From contig OX393568.1 in NCBI GenBank assembly GCA_947652115.1, forward strand, positions 22,755,978 to 22,819,977: DNA of 64,000 bases. The letters are read 5' to 3'. This DNA is from Blastomussa wellsi. Its lineage: Eukaryota > Cnidaria > Anthozoa > Scleractinia > Plerogyridae. The translations under genes and the position numbers were made by a program. Positions 1-12,485 of this stretch are shown here, piece after piece. Under the pieces are notes generated by a model. The model was not told where the DNA came from. It worked only from the letters and a program-made list of their open reading frames with translations, and did not search any database. Numbering within the stretch: position 1 is the stretch's first letter; each line of letters starts with the position of its first letter.

Positions 1-735
1 ACTCATTCCCGAACGAACGAGTAATACCCGAAATTATGCTCAATACTATCCTCATACCCGAACGAACGAGTAATACCCGAAACTATGCTCATACCCGAAC
101 GAACGAGTAATACCCGAAACTGTGCTCATACCCGAACGAACGAGTAATACCCGAAACTATGCTCATACCCGAACGAACGAGTAATACCCGAAACTGTGCT
201 CATACCCGAACGAACGAGTAATACCCGAAACTACGCTCAATTCTATGCTCATACCCGAACGAACGAGTAATACCCGAAATTATGCTCAATACTATACTCA
301 TACCCGAACGAACGAGTAATACCCGAAACTGTGCTCATACCCGAACGAACGAGTAATACCCGAAACTACGCTCAATTCTATGCTCATACCCGAACGAACG
401 AGTAATACCCGAAATTATGCTCAATACTATACTCATACCCGAACGAACGAGTAATACCCGAAACTATGCTAATACCCGAACGAACGAGTAATATCCGAAA
501 CTATGCTCATACCCGAACGAACGAGTAATACCCGAAATTATGCTCAATAATATACTCATACCCGAACGAACGAGTAATACCCGAAACTATGCTCATTCCC
601 GAACGAACGAGTAATACCCGAAACTATGCTCAATACTATACTCATTCCCGAACGAACGAGTAATACCAAAAAATTATGCTCAATACTATACTCATACCCG
701 AACGAACGAGTAATACCCGAAACTACGCTCAATAT
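1..735. repeat. 37-bp minisatellite array
   Basis: About 18 tandem copies of a unit built around acccgaacgaacgagtaat followed by acccgaaactatgct. The basic period is 37 bp. Some units carry an extra 12 bases (caatactatact or caattctatgct), giving 49-bp units. The array starts before the window and ends near 735. Short open frames inside it are products of the repeat and not genes. Confidence 0.95.
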
Positions 736-740
736 AATAT

Positions 741-3110
741 GCAAATTTTTTTAAGGGTGCACTCCAAATCAAGTAACGTAGCAATGACGGGAGAACTGGG
801 AAAGTTTCCTCCTCACATCCCTATCTTTACTAAAATATTTCTTGAGACTGCTTAGTCTATCACACTAGATTATAAGCAGTGCACTGGAAACAGAAATACA
901 ATTGATACCTAAGGTAAACATTCTTTCAGGGCGGATCCAGGATTTTTCTTAGGAGGGGATGCACCACCAAGGAATGACGTAACCTATGGGTGACGTAAGC
1001 AAAACACAAGTTATATTGGCAAGCCGCTAAATATAACTAACTTGGGAGGGGTTGCGCATCCCCTGTACCCTCCCCCTAGATCCGTCCCTGTCTTGAATTG
1101 GTTTACCACAATCAAGCATCTGTTACATTTAAATAATACAATATTAGATCTCCCAAGCTTTGATAGCAGTAAAAGCTCATCTGTTATGAAATTGTTCATA
1201 AATGACATTAAGAAAAAAATTAATTTCATCGCTAATTTCTCTGTGTTCAATTTAGACTAATGACTGTTTGAAATGTGGCAAATTTGTAATTGGTGATGAA
1301 CCTTCTACTTGATTTTATATTATTTTGAGTCACTTAAATTTCTTTGTTAAAGTAGAGCTGAAATCTTCAAGTTGACGATAAAGTATACCGTTTTCTATAA
1401 TCTAGTACGTAATGTGTTTTTTACTAGTAAAAATGTAGGACTAATTTAATATAACAAGTACCGTAACATTTTTGTGTGGGATTTCTCCCACACAAAGTCA
1501 GCGCCAGCGATATTTATTTATTTATTTATTTATTTATCTGTATACGAGAGTGAAGTGCTAGTCACGTGTTTTCTAGTTTGGATGTGTCGAAGTGAGAAGA
1601 CTGGGTTCCAGTTTATTGTGTTTATGAGTCCTGGGCGGCCATTTCTTCTTTCAGCTGTTGGTTTTTTCACCGATTTCGAATATTTTCGCGTTTTACTTTT
1701 AGTACAGAAGGTAAGTAGAAGTCGCTTTCCTTTTTAACATTTTCTTTGAGTATCTCTAGGTCTTAATTTCCTATGTAAGGTGATATTTTGGCTTCAAAAT
1801 ATCCTAATTGAAAGCAGATTACGTTCGCGTTCGTTTTTTGACCTGCGTTTTTCCTAATCTGAGACTTTTCTTCCGTTATTTCTTCAGGTGTTTATAACAG
1901 AGGATTCTTTTGTCAAAGGAGCTGTTTGGCGTTATTCACAAGCCAACAGTTATCGCCTTGGACCTTTCGTTTTGGTGCAAGTTGTCCCAGCTTTATATAA
2001 TCAAGGAGTCATTGTACTTTCGCAAGCCAATATTTGTCGGCTTGAGTGTGCAGGTTGCACAGAATTTTCTCAAACTATCTCACAAGTGTCTCACAAGTGC
2101 GAATCATATAACTGTAATACCTTACTCGGCAAAAGGAACTGAATGACAACAAAACAAAACAATTCGTCTCATCTAATCATCAACGAAATCCCACACAAGT
2201 ACGCATTGCGGACCTATTTTTACAACATGCTTGTAAGTTCCCTATCGAATATTGTAAATTCAGTATAAAACAACTTAGGAGGATTCCTTAGAGCTGAAAA
2301 CTCTCAAAATGTGGTCGCAAATGCCTTTTTACAAGGACCGCGCAGACGGAGGGGCTGGGGTCTTTAGCCCCCCCCCCCCCACCCCCTTACCTGTTTACGG
2401 TTCAAATGATAATAACAAAGAATAAAAAAGAACGTCATAAACGAAAAAGTAAAACAAGAAAAAAAATTATTGAAAACAAAACACATTTTGTTTGTGAGCG
2501 CCAATAATAAGTTGTGAACACATGAATGGGTTCAGTTTATAAGACGATACTCCGCGAAAATTGTAACATTCATTGTCAAGCGATTGATTTCTTAACGTTC
2601 TTTTTTCACAACAATGAAAGTGAAATTTTTCCTTCTCTTTTTGCTCGTTCTCGTACAATCATCTCGTCATCAGTTTCGTTTGAAAGTTTATATTACTTTT
2701 AATTTGCATCTAAGGACTTTTTCGTTAAGTCACATCGTTAATTTCAGGAAAATGCGAAAATTATGAAACAGCACAATCTTTGTTATCATGTGTCATGGGT
2801 CTTAATGCTTTGATATAACTGAAATTCCTCATTTCAAGAGTATATGTACTAAGAAAACTTGAACTGAGTTTTTGAAATACTCAGTCGCTACAGCTCGTTT
2901 GTTCGACAGTTACGTACCGTTATATATATTAGTGACTTCGGTGCAGTCTGTCAATGGAATAAAAATAGAACAAACTGCTCATATTCTAAGTAGCACCTGA
3001 TATTAAATAATTCCGAGGAAGCAGGGCATTCCCCGCTCAACCGAAATAAATACCTCAACAAGTCTCTGTTGCAACTTCAACGCAGTGACTGCTAATTGCA
3101 CTAAGCCAAT
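741..3110. other. Non-coding stretch downstream of the 3111-7671 gene
   Basis: No convincing exon on either strand. It holds one inverted-repeat element (927-1090), a TTTA microsatellite near 1515, a poly-C run near 2370, and a TTGTGTGGGATTTC motif at about 1474 whose reverse complement recurs at about 2185-2197. That pair may be the ends of a decayed element, but the rest of the two arms does not match well. Confidence 0.5.
927..1090. mobile_element. Short terminal-inverted-repeat element (hAT-like)
   Basis: The left end reads cagggcggatccagg and the right end ctagatccgtccctg, which are near-perfect inverted copies (cagggacggatctag when reversed). The enclosed 164 bp has no coding capacity. 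The CAGGG start and size resemble non-autonomous hAT elements common in animals. I could not see a clear 8-bp target duplication. Confidence 0.6.
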
Positions 3111-6100
3111 TTAATAATATCGAAGAAAGGTAAGAAACTGGAAGCAACAACTTTTAGTTTTTGGTTCTGCGTCACGAGCAGGTTTCTCTTGGACTGTGAT
3201 CTCACTCTCTAACCAGTCTTCTCTTTTTTCTTTGATGATGCCTTCTTCTTCATCAAAGCTTATTCCTCCATCTCTGGTTACGGTGATTTCTTCTTGTAGC
3301 CCGCTTTTGTACGCATCAGCTATCTCATTTTCGTCTATCGGCGGAAGCTCTAGAAAAGCATCTTGCTGAGAACTTTCTCCGTTCTTGTACGTAGGGATGG
3401 CAAGGGCTTCGACCTTGATAATCCTATGGGGCTTGACAGCTGTCGATGACACCTCGGCACTTGCAGTTGGCACTTCGGCGCTTGCTGTGGACCCCTCGAG
3501 CGAATCGTCACTTTGCCTCTTCAAGCTGTCCAAAGAGCCATTTTTCGGGCTTTTTTGATCGCTTTTAGACTTTCTACCGCTAAGCCTTTTAATAATTCCA
3601 GACTTCTTTTTCCTCTTTGGTAAAGAAGAATCCCCTTGATTTCCTTCTTTACTTTCATCGCTTACCGCCAAATTTCCAGTCTCGCTTTCCAGCTCATCTG
3701 ACTCTTTTTTCTTTCTTTTCTCCTTCTTCTCTTTCTTGCTCTCTGGAGGTAGTAAAAATACATAGAAAATATATGTTAATTAATAATTCTACCCTAATAT
3801 TTTCTTACTCTTACTTCCACGACTGACTCGTCCCCAGTCGTCTCTTATCAGAGAAAAATGGCAGGCGTCCCACCATCCATCGCGTTGTGCTATTTTCTCA
3901 AAGGAGACGATTGGGGACAAGTAAGCCTCCACGGTTAGTTATTTATTGACCATTGTCGCATTGCCCATAATACACCTTGTTTACCCCTCAAAATTTTACA
4001 TAACTTTTGTTTCCCAATTCTCCTGGGTATTACAGTCGTCCCAAGAGAATCTGAAGACAATGCTTATGCAAAATTTTGGGAGGTAAACAAGGTGTATTAT
4101 GGGCAATGCGAAAATGGTCAATACTTACCATTTTATCAATTTCTTACAACTGATAATATGATTACAGACACATTACATTAACAAAAAGAATCAATTTTTG
4201 CATCACTATCTTGATGTTTCACCAGGAGCCATAATCGATTATGGCTCCCGGTTTCACTAAATGCTCAGACCTACAACCAATGACATATTTTGTTTGAAAA
4301 CATGTAAACACATGAAATTATGATCTTAATTTATACATACGTTTCATTAACCCGGTTCCCCCTTTCAATGTTGGAAAACGATAAAATACACCCTTGAGTG
4401 AGATGGTTGTGTGTAAATTTTTTTTCAACACTAGTGACCATGGTTGTAGCATCACACTGTGCATAACAGTTACTAACGCGATTTAATATTTCGAGCACAA
4501 GATAGTTACTTCCATGAATATAATTGCAAGAACAGGTTTTGAATAAAATAACAAGGCTGACTATTATGATACTAATAATAGACAAGCTTGCTGAAAAATA
4601 AAGAAAGCTTGAATACCACGACACTATGAACCCGGTTACCAATATCTCGGCCTTTTTTCCTATTTCCTTTGAAAAAAAACTAATGTGTTTCTATGGGAAA
4701 GTTTCCAGCCCAGTTATGGTTACCGAGATCTCGGTTTTTGGCTATTCTACTAAATCAAATCCCATCAAAGATAGGTCTTCCGCTGAAAACTGGTCAGGCA
4801 GCAATTCATCTAACATGATATAAACGTGACATTCTGCTTGACATTGTCATATACTTTAAAAAGCTAAAACGTTGGTCTTGTTTTGTTGTCAGACTACAGT
4901 ACTACACTGAACAAACTATACACTCTTGTACGCTCTTATGGATAAAGAGGAAGAAAGTGGTTGCAAATTGAAAACATTAGCCATGCAATATTTTCAAATT
5001 TTTATGTAATGAAAGCATCAGCAAAATATAACATGGTTCACTCCCACTGCAACAATTTTATTTGATTTATCCTTAATAATTCAGTAGAAGTATTTTGTGC
5101 GCGGATAACAGGCAAAAGACGATGATTTCAGCAGAAATAAGCCGACGGAAAACAGCAAAATCCCCGTGACAGAGCCCCTTTAATAAGTTTCGTAACTATG
5201 TTTAATTTTTAGTTATCTATGTTATTTTTTGCGACGAAACAAAACAAAATGTTGGAAGCCTAAAAGTAACAGTTCACTAACGTTTAGCATAACCTAAGAG
5301 GTTTTACAAAATTAAACCAAGCTGGAACAAGGATGATTCCCACGGAGACGGGTTACAAATGATGAATTTGAAAAGTTTCAAGGCATTCAATCTAAGTTTC
5401 ACTTTATTGCTTAATGTTACGCAATACATGCCCCTCAGTGGGTGTCCGAGCTTCAGAAAAAAATCGTACCTACGTTGTTTTTAAGGAGACAACCACAAAC
5501 TATATATCAATGGAAAGGTTTTGAATTGTAGATTTCTAGAATCTACAGATTTCTGCTATACTGTCTGCCTATTTCTCGAGAAGAAAGACGACGGAGACTG
5601 TCGTTCCGCCGAATTAATCCGGTCAGATCAAAGGCAAACGCTGATGTAAAAGCACTGCACAGTGTCAATCATCAGCATGCCGATAAAATCTCTCAGAATG
5701 TGTCAGGGTTTTCCTGTATTTTGATAGGTTACCTTTTCATAAACCCGTAAAGTTACAGCATCGAATATTTTTCCGATCTCGTTGCGGTTTAGCTGCCAAA
5801 AGAAATTGAAAATATCCAGAAGTTTAAAAATCCCTGAAATATTGTTTCTCAATGTTTAACGAATGTTCTGGCCAAATTTCGTTAAAATCACATACCCTAT
5901 TAATTCGCTGTCAAACCGGAAACGTGCACCCACTGGCTTTCACTGGGATCCGGGAGCGAAATGATTTTCGCGGGAATTCTAGCTAAGGGAGAAAATTATC
6001 GTGTGACAGTCGCGTTTTTCTCGTTCAGTCGTCTTTAACGCATTGCGTCTATGTTTATTTGGTTTAGGTCCGACGGTGAGTCTTTGATCGAAATTAAACC

Positions 6101-7671
6101 TCGTTTCGAGCGAAGCTTACGCAATGGTAAGATCGCGCTAATCAGGTTCTCGAGATGAAGCGGTTTAGCGCAAAAAGGTCGCCGGGAGCCGACAAGGTAT
6201 GAGGATTACGACACCTAAATGCTTTATTAACTTTTATTAAAAAAACCCTTGTTTTCTAGATAACTGGCACAGGCTTTACATGTAAGATTTTAATTTCATT
6301 TTGGGGGAAATATAAGATTTTATAGCAATCTTCTCAGTTTTTAGCGTTAATAAATTTTTCGCCAAAAGTAACCCTCTGAAGGTAATATTTACGTAACCTT
6401 GAAAATTTTATTAGAATTTTCATCGAAAAGCTGTAAACTAGCCTCTGTGCTAGGTGTTTCTATCCACGTAAAATAAGTTATCTATATACCTACCTAATTT
6501 TTCAAGATTCACAAAGTAACCATGATAGCGTTGATCATTTTAAATTAATAACTTTCATTGAACGTATTCCGTTTTGCTGCACTGTTACAATTATCATTAT
6601 TTTATATTAGTTATCTTATTTAAATGTTATCTTGTTCAACTGTTGTAATTATCAGCTTTTTGCTTCTTTTTCCCGTTTTGATCCAAAATTCCTTATTCTG
6701 CTTGCGTATTGAGGGTTAATACCGCTTGCGTTGTGCGAAGGCTCTCTGTAAAGACCGTGTAGGTCACCTGCTTCAGACTTGAGAATCGGACATGTTGGAG
6801 GTGAAAATTGACACTCGCCAAGACCACAAAGCGAGACTCTAGTAGTATCTTGTTAGCTGTTCCTTTCAAAATTGTTCGATGACAAACCCGTAGCTAAAGC
6901 GTCACTTTAATTATTTGCAGTTTAACCCTCCTTCCCACAAATGGGTCTATTTTGCATGCTACTGAAAATAGTCAAAAATGGCATACTGTTTTTGACATTA
7001 TATCTGCAGAATTCTCCCAGGTCGTTCTAGTTGTATCGCGCTTTCCACTGTTCTGCTACTGGAACACCTGTCGTGCAGTGTCTGATTACATGCAAATTTA
7101 GCCCGGGCTGAAAGAACAGCCGGTATGGTTAGCCGAGATTTCAGCTCGGCTTCCAAGTTCTTAAAAGAGCGTTAGCAATAACAAGGCGAGAGATTTCAAC
7201 CCAGTCTAAAATTTTCCATCCACTTAGGCCCTAATTAATTAAGTTTGGCACGACAACAGCAAGCCATTTGAAATCAAGTCGCGCTACTGCCGCGCGGCAC
7301 GGCAAGGCCCTCCTTGCTAAGCAGTCCTGTCGAACTTAATTCAGTATGTCGAGCTGAATAGTTTCAAACGTCGTGCTACTGCCGTGCTTAAGCCGAATTT
7401 CATTTTTTAATTTAGTCCAGCACGGCAACAGCGCGACGTTTGGAATAGGCCTCGATATTTACTGTTCATTTATCTGTGACAAGTATTTATTGCTGAACCC
7501 ACACTGACTCTCGACCAAACATTTTACGGCTGTGGCGCGCTTGATCCAAATAAAGAAAGATCCTAAACGAAAAGAACCTGTAAGCGTTTTCTTACCTTTC
7601 TTTGTCTTTTCCTTCGTTTTCGTCTTGTCAGGCAACATATCTAAAGATTCTCCGGATTCTTTTGAGTTCAT
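3111..7671 (-). CDS. Two-exon gene for an unrecognised charged 235-residue protein
   Basis: Exon 1 is 7671-7596 and starts at ATG with residues MNSKESGESLDMLP. It ends in a GTAAGA donor in phase 1. Exon 2 is 3742-3111, entered at a CCTCCAG acceptor, and the joined G+AG codon keeps the frame, giving 708 coding bases. The protein opens with a lysine-rich stretch (KKKSGIIKRLSGRKSKS around residue 70) followed by Ser/Thr-rich low complexity with a short duplicated ASAEVPT/ASAEVSS motif. An acidic second half follows, ending in a hydrophobic aromatic tail (SCCFQFLTFLRYY). The paired cysteines beside that tail could be lipidated, which is inference. There is no signal peptide and no domain that I recognise. 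Exon 2 alone has no ATG start, so the phase match to exon 1 is the main support for the model. Function unknown. Confidence 0.6.
3948..4119. mobile_element. Palindromic MITE in the intron of the 3111-7671 gene
   Basis: Arms of about 38 bp read gaccattgtcgcattgccca and onward at the left and their reverse complement (tgggcaatgcgaaaatggtc at the end) at the right. The whole element is 172 bp with no coding capacity. A diverged relative lies at 16322-16466 (shared caccttgttt and the phrase near gcataagcattgtc), so this is a dispersed family. Confidence 0.75.
4225..4248. repeat. Perfect 24-bp palindrome centred on ATCGAT
   Basis: GGAGCCATAATC is followed directly by its exact reverse complement, and the symmetry continues imperfectly outward (acca / cggt). 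It could be a minimal relic of a folded-back MITE or a protein-binding palindrome. Nothing beside it decides between these. Confidence 0.6.
4249..7595. other. Remaining intron of the 3111-7671 gene
   Basis: About 3.3 kb of AT-rich intron. No coding exon was recognised. A block at about 7225-7445 has repeated cgtgctactgccgtgc-like and gcacggcaacagc-like segments in both orientations, probably an eroded inverted-repeat element. The rest shows no structure I can name. Confidence 0.45.
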
Positions 7672-9846
7672 TTTCTCAGCAACTTGGAATTCAGACCTGC
7701 CTGTTGTGAAAATATCTGATGAGACGATTGTTACGAGGGCGACACTTGGTTACTCTTGGAATGAGCTGAATATGTCAAGCACAGCCGTCTTAACTTGTAA
7801 TTTAAAACCAAAATAAGTAAAAGCTTTACGTTTGAAAGCATCCCCTGAGTCTGGAAGCCACAAACATGGTAACTTAGACAAATTCGAGTTTGGGAGAGAG
7901 GATGAAAAATGAAAGCAAAAGAAAGCTAAAAGAATCTAAAAACATTATGGCACTTGCTTCCCTTCGCGGCCGTTTTTTGGGATGATATCAAATAAAAAGA
8001 GTACGAACAGATTTTATTATTTCCAAAAGCAGGAGAGCCTTAAGCTTAAAGTTTCACCTATTGTGCTGCTGCACAAGGTAATTTCGAGGGTTCTTTTCCT
8101 TTTTTTAACGCCCATATCTCCGATCGCTCGACAACACCTCAAAGCGCTGGGGACGAAAGGATGAGGAGCAGAATACGCTAGGGAAGGGTACGGTGGGGTG
8201 AAAAGCTAAAGGGAGGGAAGGGTGCGTTGGGCAAAATTTCTAGTAGTTCTAGTTGACTAGTAATTCTCTTACCTGAAAGCGACCGCAATTTTCACAGAGC
8301 GAGTAAATTCCCGTAGATCACAGACAGAATACACTTGAAATTAACAATTATTCGCCGAAGGCAAAGTCACTATATTTGTGACTAGTATAATTTCCACATG
8401 TGAATATAAGAATGGAGCATTCTAATTGGTCGAGAAGCTCGTTATATTCCCCTCGTTGTTTTAAATATCCTTTTTTCCAGCACTCCGATTCGCTACTACA
8501 GTTAATTCTTTCGCTTGTTATTTTGGCTTTTTCTATTTGCTAAATAAATTATCAGCTTTCTGTTTGGGAATTTTTTTGCGATAATTCAGAGATGAAGACA
8601 ATACTGCATGTGGTTTCTTCAAGATGGGACTAAGGCGTGCTATTTCGAACGAAACTTCCAAGATGAACTGTCGCAGCCAAGTGGACTAAGATACCGTCCA
8701 CACTATATCTGTCGTCAGTTTCGGTTTAAAAGTGCGGACGGCGGAATTTTTTGGTACCAATTATGTCAAGCGGTACCAAATTTCAAAAGCGCCGCCGTCC
8801 TGCCTCGTAGCAGGACAAATTTTTCTCAAGCGCCAAACCTGACACGTTTTTCAATTTGCGCGCCTTGTACGGAAGGAAAACGTTCAAACCAGTTTATCCG
8901 TCTCTGATTTTCAGTCTTTCAATTTCTGTGGTTAAGGAATAATTTGGTGTTTTCAAGTGCGTACCAAACTGAAAATTAGTGAATAAGCAAAACAGAGAAA
9001 AATTATGAAGAAAATTCCTTGATCATGTACGTATCACTAAATTAATTAAACCTGACGACGACATCTTTAGGGCGGTGGCAAAAAAGGAAACATTTGATGC
9101 GAACACGAAATGTTTAATTTCTGTAGAAAATCAGAAACATTTTTTTGTGTCTCAGACACAAAATTTGGTCCAGCAGCAATGTTGCGCGTGCAGGCAAACA
9201 GAGAAACATGTGTCCGCTACGATGTGTTCTCGTCTGCCATCGCCTTTAGCATTATTTTGGCGTGTTTTGCTATAATAAGTGATCTCAGTGACGGGTAAAC
9301 TTTAGCGTTTTAAAACTACATTTTGAGCTCAACTGTTTTGAATATTTTTGCGCTGCGAGCCCAAGTAAGAATGACCAACTTAACAGCTAAGATTTAATCA
9401 ATACAAACGCCAGCAAAGTAATCTATTATTCGAATAAGCGCACGGTAGCAGTACTAGTCTTCTACAAGAGAAGAGTGGGAGAGTGCCAGAGTGGGAGTAA
9501 CAATAAAATGCTCCTTGATATTATTGGGAGTTAATGAATTGTCTGTAATGCGCTCAGAAAGTGGCCTTATTATAGAGGTGTCTGCACGGAGTGGTTTTAC
9601 TGTATATGATAAACTGTGCTTCTGTGCTCTCGCTCCAGGGGGCGGTGATAGAGAGACCCTGGGAACGAGGTTGGACAGTACACGCGTTAGCCAAGGTTGT
9701 CACGCGACTCGGTCACGCAGGATACTAATACACAGGCATCAGATGCATTATGGGATAAGGGGAACCCCCTTGACAACACTGACACGTGCTCATGTCTGTT
9801 GCAAAAGCTCAGTTTAAAAACATTGAGCTGAGAATTTGCCGACAGA
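7672..9846. other. Intergenic region between divergent genes
   Basis: This separates the minus-strand 235-residue gene from the plus-strand FADD-like gene, so it should hold both promoters. Open frames here are short and show no domain signature. A scrap of a dispersed repeat (accctgggaacgaggttgg) at about 9656-9674 recurs near 28555, 28580, 30828 and 54400. Confidence 0.45.
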
Positions 9847-11949
9847 ATGGAAAGCACGTCAATTTCAGATTATAGAAAATTTATATTTTCTTTGTGTCAA
9901 GAGCTTTCGAGCACAGATTTGGACTCAATGAAGTTTTTATGCCGAGAAGTGCTGTCGGGCAGAGAGCTTGAAGAGATCGGAAAAAGCGCTACTGATCTCA
10001 TGGTAAACCTCGAACAGAGGAAAGAACTTGGTGCAAATAACTTTCGCCTGTTGAAAGATCTCCTTAAAGAGATAAAGCGAGAAGATTTGGTGCGGAAATT
10101 GAGGGACTTTGAAATGAAACGACACAGGGGAACTGTGTCTGTCGTTGACGATAAACCGAAGAAGGGATGTTTTGCTTTGAGAATGCACGAATGTGTTACA
10201 GACGCCAACATACACAATACCTTGCCTGAGAGCGAAAATGTCAATGAGGATTGTCAAAGGGCAGATTATACTCCCCACGGTGAGTTCTACATTCTGTTAT
10301 ATTTATTTTTACGTGAACAAAATGTCTCAAGAAGTGCGTGCGTAAGCACCATGTACTTGTGTCTGTAGTGGCTATGTTTGTATGTTGCCATTGTTTTGCC
10401 ATGTCACGCCATTTGCACTTGGAGGTCATGCTTTATTACCGCGCCACGTCGAAGATTTAAATGGTCAAAATTTGATGTCTCTAATCTGTTTCGGTTACTT
10501 TATCAGAAAACATAACTGAACTAGTTACTTAACACGATAAATAATTAATTTTATGGTGAAGAATTTTAATTTTTAGTTACAGTGGAGAATGAAAATTTAA
10601 CGGGGTAGGGTCAAATTTCACGAACGTGATTGTCGTGGTCGTCTTCTTGGCAGAAGCATATCACAATTGCCCTTCTAAACAACTATAAATTCTTTAATAA
10701 ACTTCTGGAATACAGACATTGATCACTATTTATTAACCAAGAAAAGATGAAAATATAACTGGATTCTAAAACCGAAACGAGAACAGACTTCGTTCAGAAC
10801 AAAGATCATGTTACTTTGTTTCTCAAGTGCTATATTTGTGTTGTTTGGGCAATTAAGAATGCGTATTTGGTTTGAGTGGCCTTATTAAAGGGGTAAAATT
10901 ATAACTGAAGATTCTATAGATTTAGCTACAGATAGGAAGCTAATTTAGATTGAGATTTAAAAAATAAACAAGCTACAATTAATTGGTGGTTTTCACGTCA
11001 CGCAAGTATCACGCAAGTTTCACGCACGTAAGAAATAAAATCGCTTACCATTCAATAAATTGAGTCAAGAAATTGAAATATATAACAATTATTCCATGAG
11101 CCCGCGTTGGATATGAAGTGATAAAATAACCAACGAGCGCGTAGCGCGAGTTGGTTATAATCACTTCATATCCAACAAGGGCGAATGGAATAATTGTTAT
11201 TTAGTCGGAGTTTTTTAGCCAATCAAAAAGCTAGAAATGCAATAGTCGGAGCTGAGAATATACTAACATAGAAGAGTTTCGGGGATGTACGATATTCCTA
11301 ACTCGAGTTATTCGGCAAAGGGTATCACAGAAAATTATAGTGTTTAGTATGGAGACGAGATGTTGGAGCCCCTCTGAGGGACTCCAACATGTTTAAAAAT
11401 GACTTTTACCTGATGAGGTTGAAAACTCAAAATGTTTAATTTTAGTTTTTTCTGACGTCACGTGAAAACCACATAGCACAAGGTAAAACTAACAGTGCTT
11501 ATTTTTAAACAACGACCTACAAAATATGGCCGTTGGCCGTATTAATGGCGTAGCCAGATGAAAATTTATTCTATTATGTGCCAGGTGTTTTCTGCCTTCT
11601 ACGTACTCGGGAGCTTCCAACTTTATCATCCTGTAATTTTTCCCTAGAAACTCAAGTCATGTTAAGGGATGTCAGCGCCAACTTATATGAACAACTTGGT
11701 TTTTTGTTAAATCCCGCGTCGTTGAGAGGCTCATGGATACACCTGGCTGGAAAGCTGGGTTATACCAATGCTCATGTGGCAAATTTTAAATTACAACCCA
11801 CACAGAGCACCCAAATGCTGCTGACGGATTGGTCCACACGAGCTGAAGCCACTGTGTTAAAGTTGCACCAGGCTCTCAAGGCAATCGGACGAGAAGATGC
11901 TGCGGGAGAGCTGGAATCTATTTTCGTTCCTTCGTGTACCACTGTGTAA
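9847..11949 (+). CDS. FADD-like adaptor: death effector domain plus death domain
   Basis: Adaptor of the extrinsic apoptosis pathway. FADD-type proteins join death receptors, through the death domain, to caspase-8-like proteases, through the death effector domain. Exon 1 is 9847-10279 (donor CACG|GTGAGT, phase 1) and exon 2 is 11648-11949 (acceptor TTCCCTAG), giving 244 residues (human FADD has 208). Residues 7-90 form the DED, with the helix-2 patch MKFLCREVL and the helix-5/6 signature KREDLVRKL that carries the RxDL motif. A polar linker of about 50 residues follows. Residues 155-235 form the death domain: LYEQLGFLL, SWIHLAGKLGY, the conserved tryptophan in MLLTDW, and a final HQALKAIGREDAAGEL helix. 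The start ATG is taken because MESTSIS is conserved in the paralogue at 14941. An AATAAA lies near 12627. The domain order DED-DD is diagnostic. Orthology to vertebrate FADD is inferred. Confidence 0.85.
11082..11200. mobile_element. Near-perfect palindromic MITE in the FADD-like intron
   Basis: The 119-bp segment opens with ataacaattattccat and closes with the reverse complement. Inner arms (gttggatatgaagtgat / atcacttcatatccaac) meet at gcgcgtagcgcg, so the RNA or single strand would fold into one hairpin. A shorter relative with gttggatatga arms lies at 32711-32754. Confidence 0.8.
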
Positions 11950-12115
11950 CTAAAAAGGTGACAATTGAGCGTAAACAGACAAAATTCACCAACAACAGCC
12001 TTTGAACAATCTCCGGCTAAAAGGGACTGACCACAGTGAAGAAGCTGAGGGGTTGGGAGGGAGGGGTGAGTTGCCTTACTCCCTACACTCTTCTCTCGTC
12101 CCCATAGTCCTTTTC

Positions 12116-12198
12116 GTTTCTCTTAGCCGGCGGGGCCTTGACACGAGAAATGAAGGAAAAGGAAAGAAACGTGCCAAGGCCCCGCCGGCCAAGAGAAA
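12116..12198. repeat. GC-rich hairpin
   Basis: The arms gtttctcttagccggcgggg and, at the right, its reverse complement (with one extra base change) enclose about 40 bases. The paired core GCCGGCGGGGCCTTG / CAAGGCCCCGCCGGC is exact. It is strikingly GC-rich compared with its surroundings and may be a small MITE. Confidence 0.7.
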
Positions 12199-12387
12199 CC
12201 TTCCTATATGGGTATTAAATTTCGCGAAATTAAAAACCCTCGAAATTTAGAACCATAAGGTATTAACAAAGTGTTGAAGTATTTCCCCAGAGAATGGGTT
12301 GTTATCTTTTCGTGTCAGAGACATTGCCAGTAACCAGAATTTATCCGAGATCGGTCGAGATCTGTTCGCAAGCTGGAAAGTGTAGGC

Positions 12388-12485
12388 GAAAGTTGGTTTG
12401 AAAAATTGGGTAACGAGAAAAATTGGCGGTAAAATTGAAAGTTGGTTTGAAAAATTGGGTAACGAGAAAAATTGGCGGTAAATTA
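12388..12485. repeat. Two-copy 49-bp tandem duplication
   Basis: Two adjacent, almost identical copies of a segment beginning gaaagttggtttgaaaaatt and ending attggcggtaaa. The copies are too similar to be old. Confidence 0.85.

Noticed and set aside
1..735. Regular repeats resembling a CRISPR array
   Set aside because: The units are contiguous with no unique spacers, and the window is clearly animal nuclear DNA.
9491..9817. 108-codon open frame upstream of the first FADD-like gene
   Set aside because: No domain, no conserved counterpart before the paralogue, and it covers a dispersed repeat (accctgggaacgaggtt).
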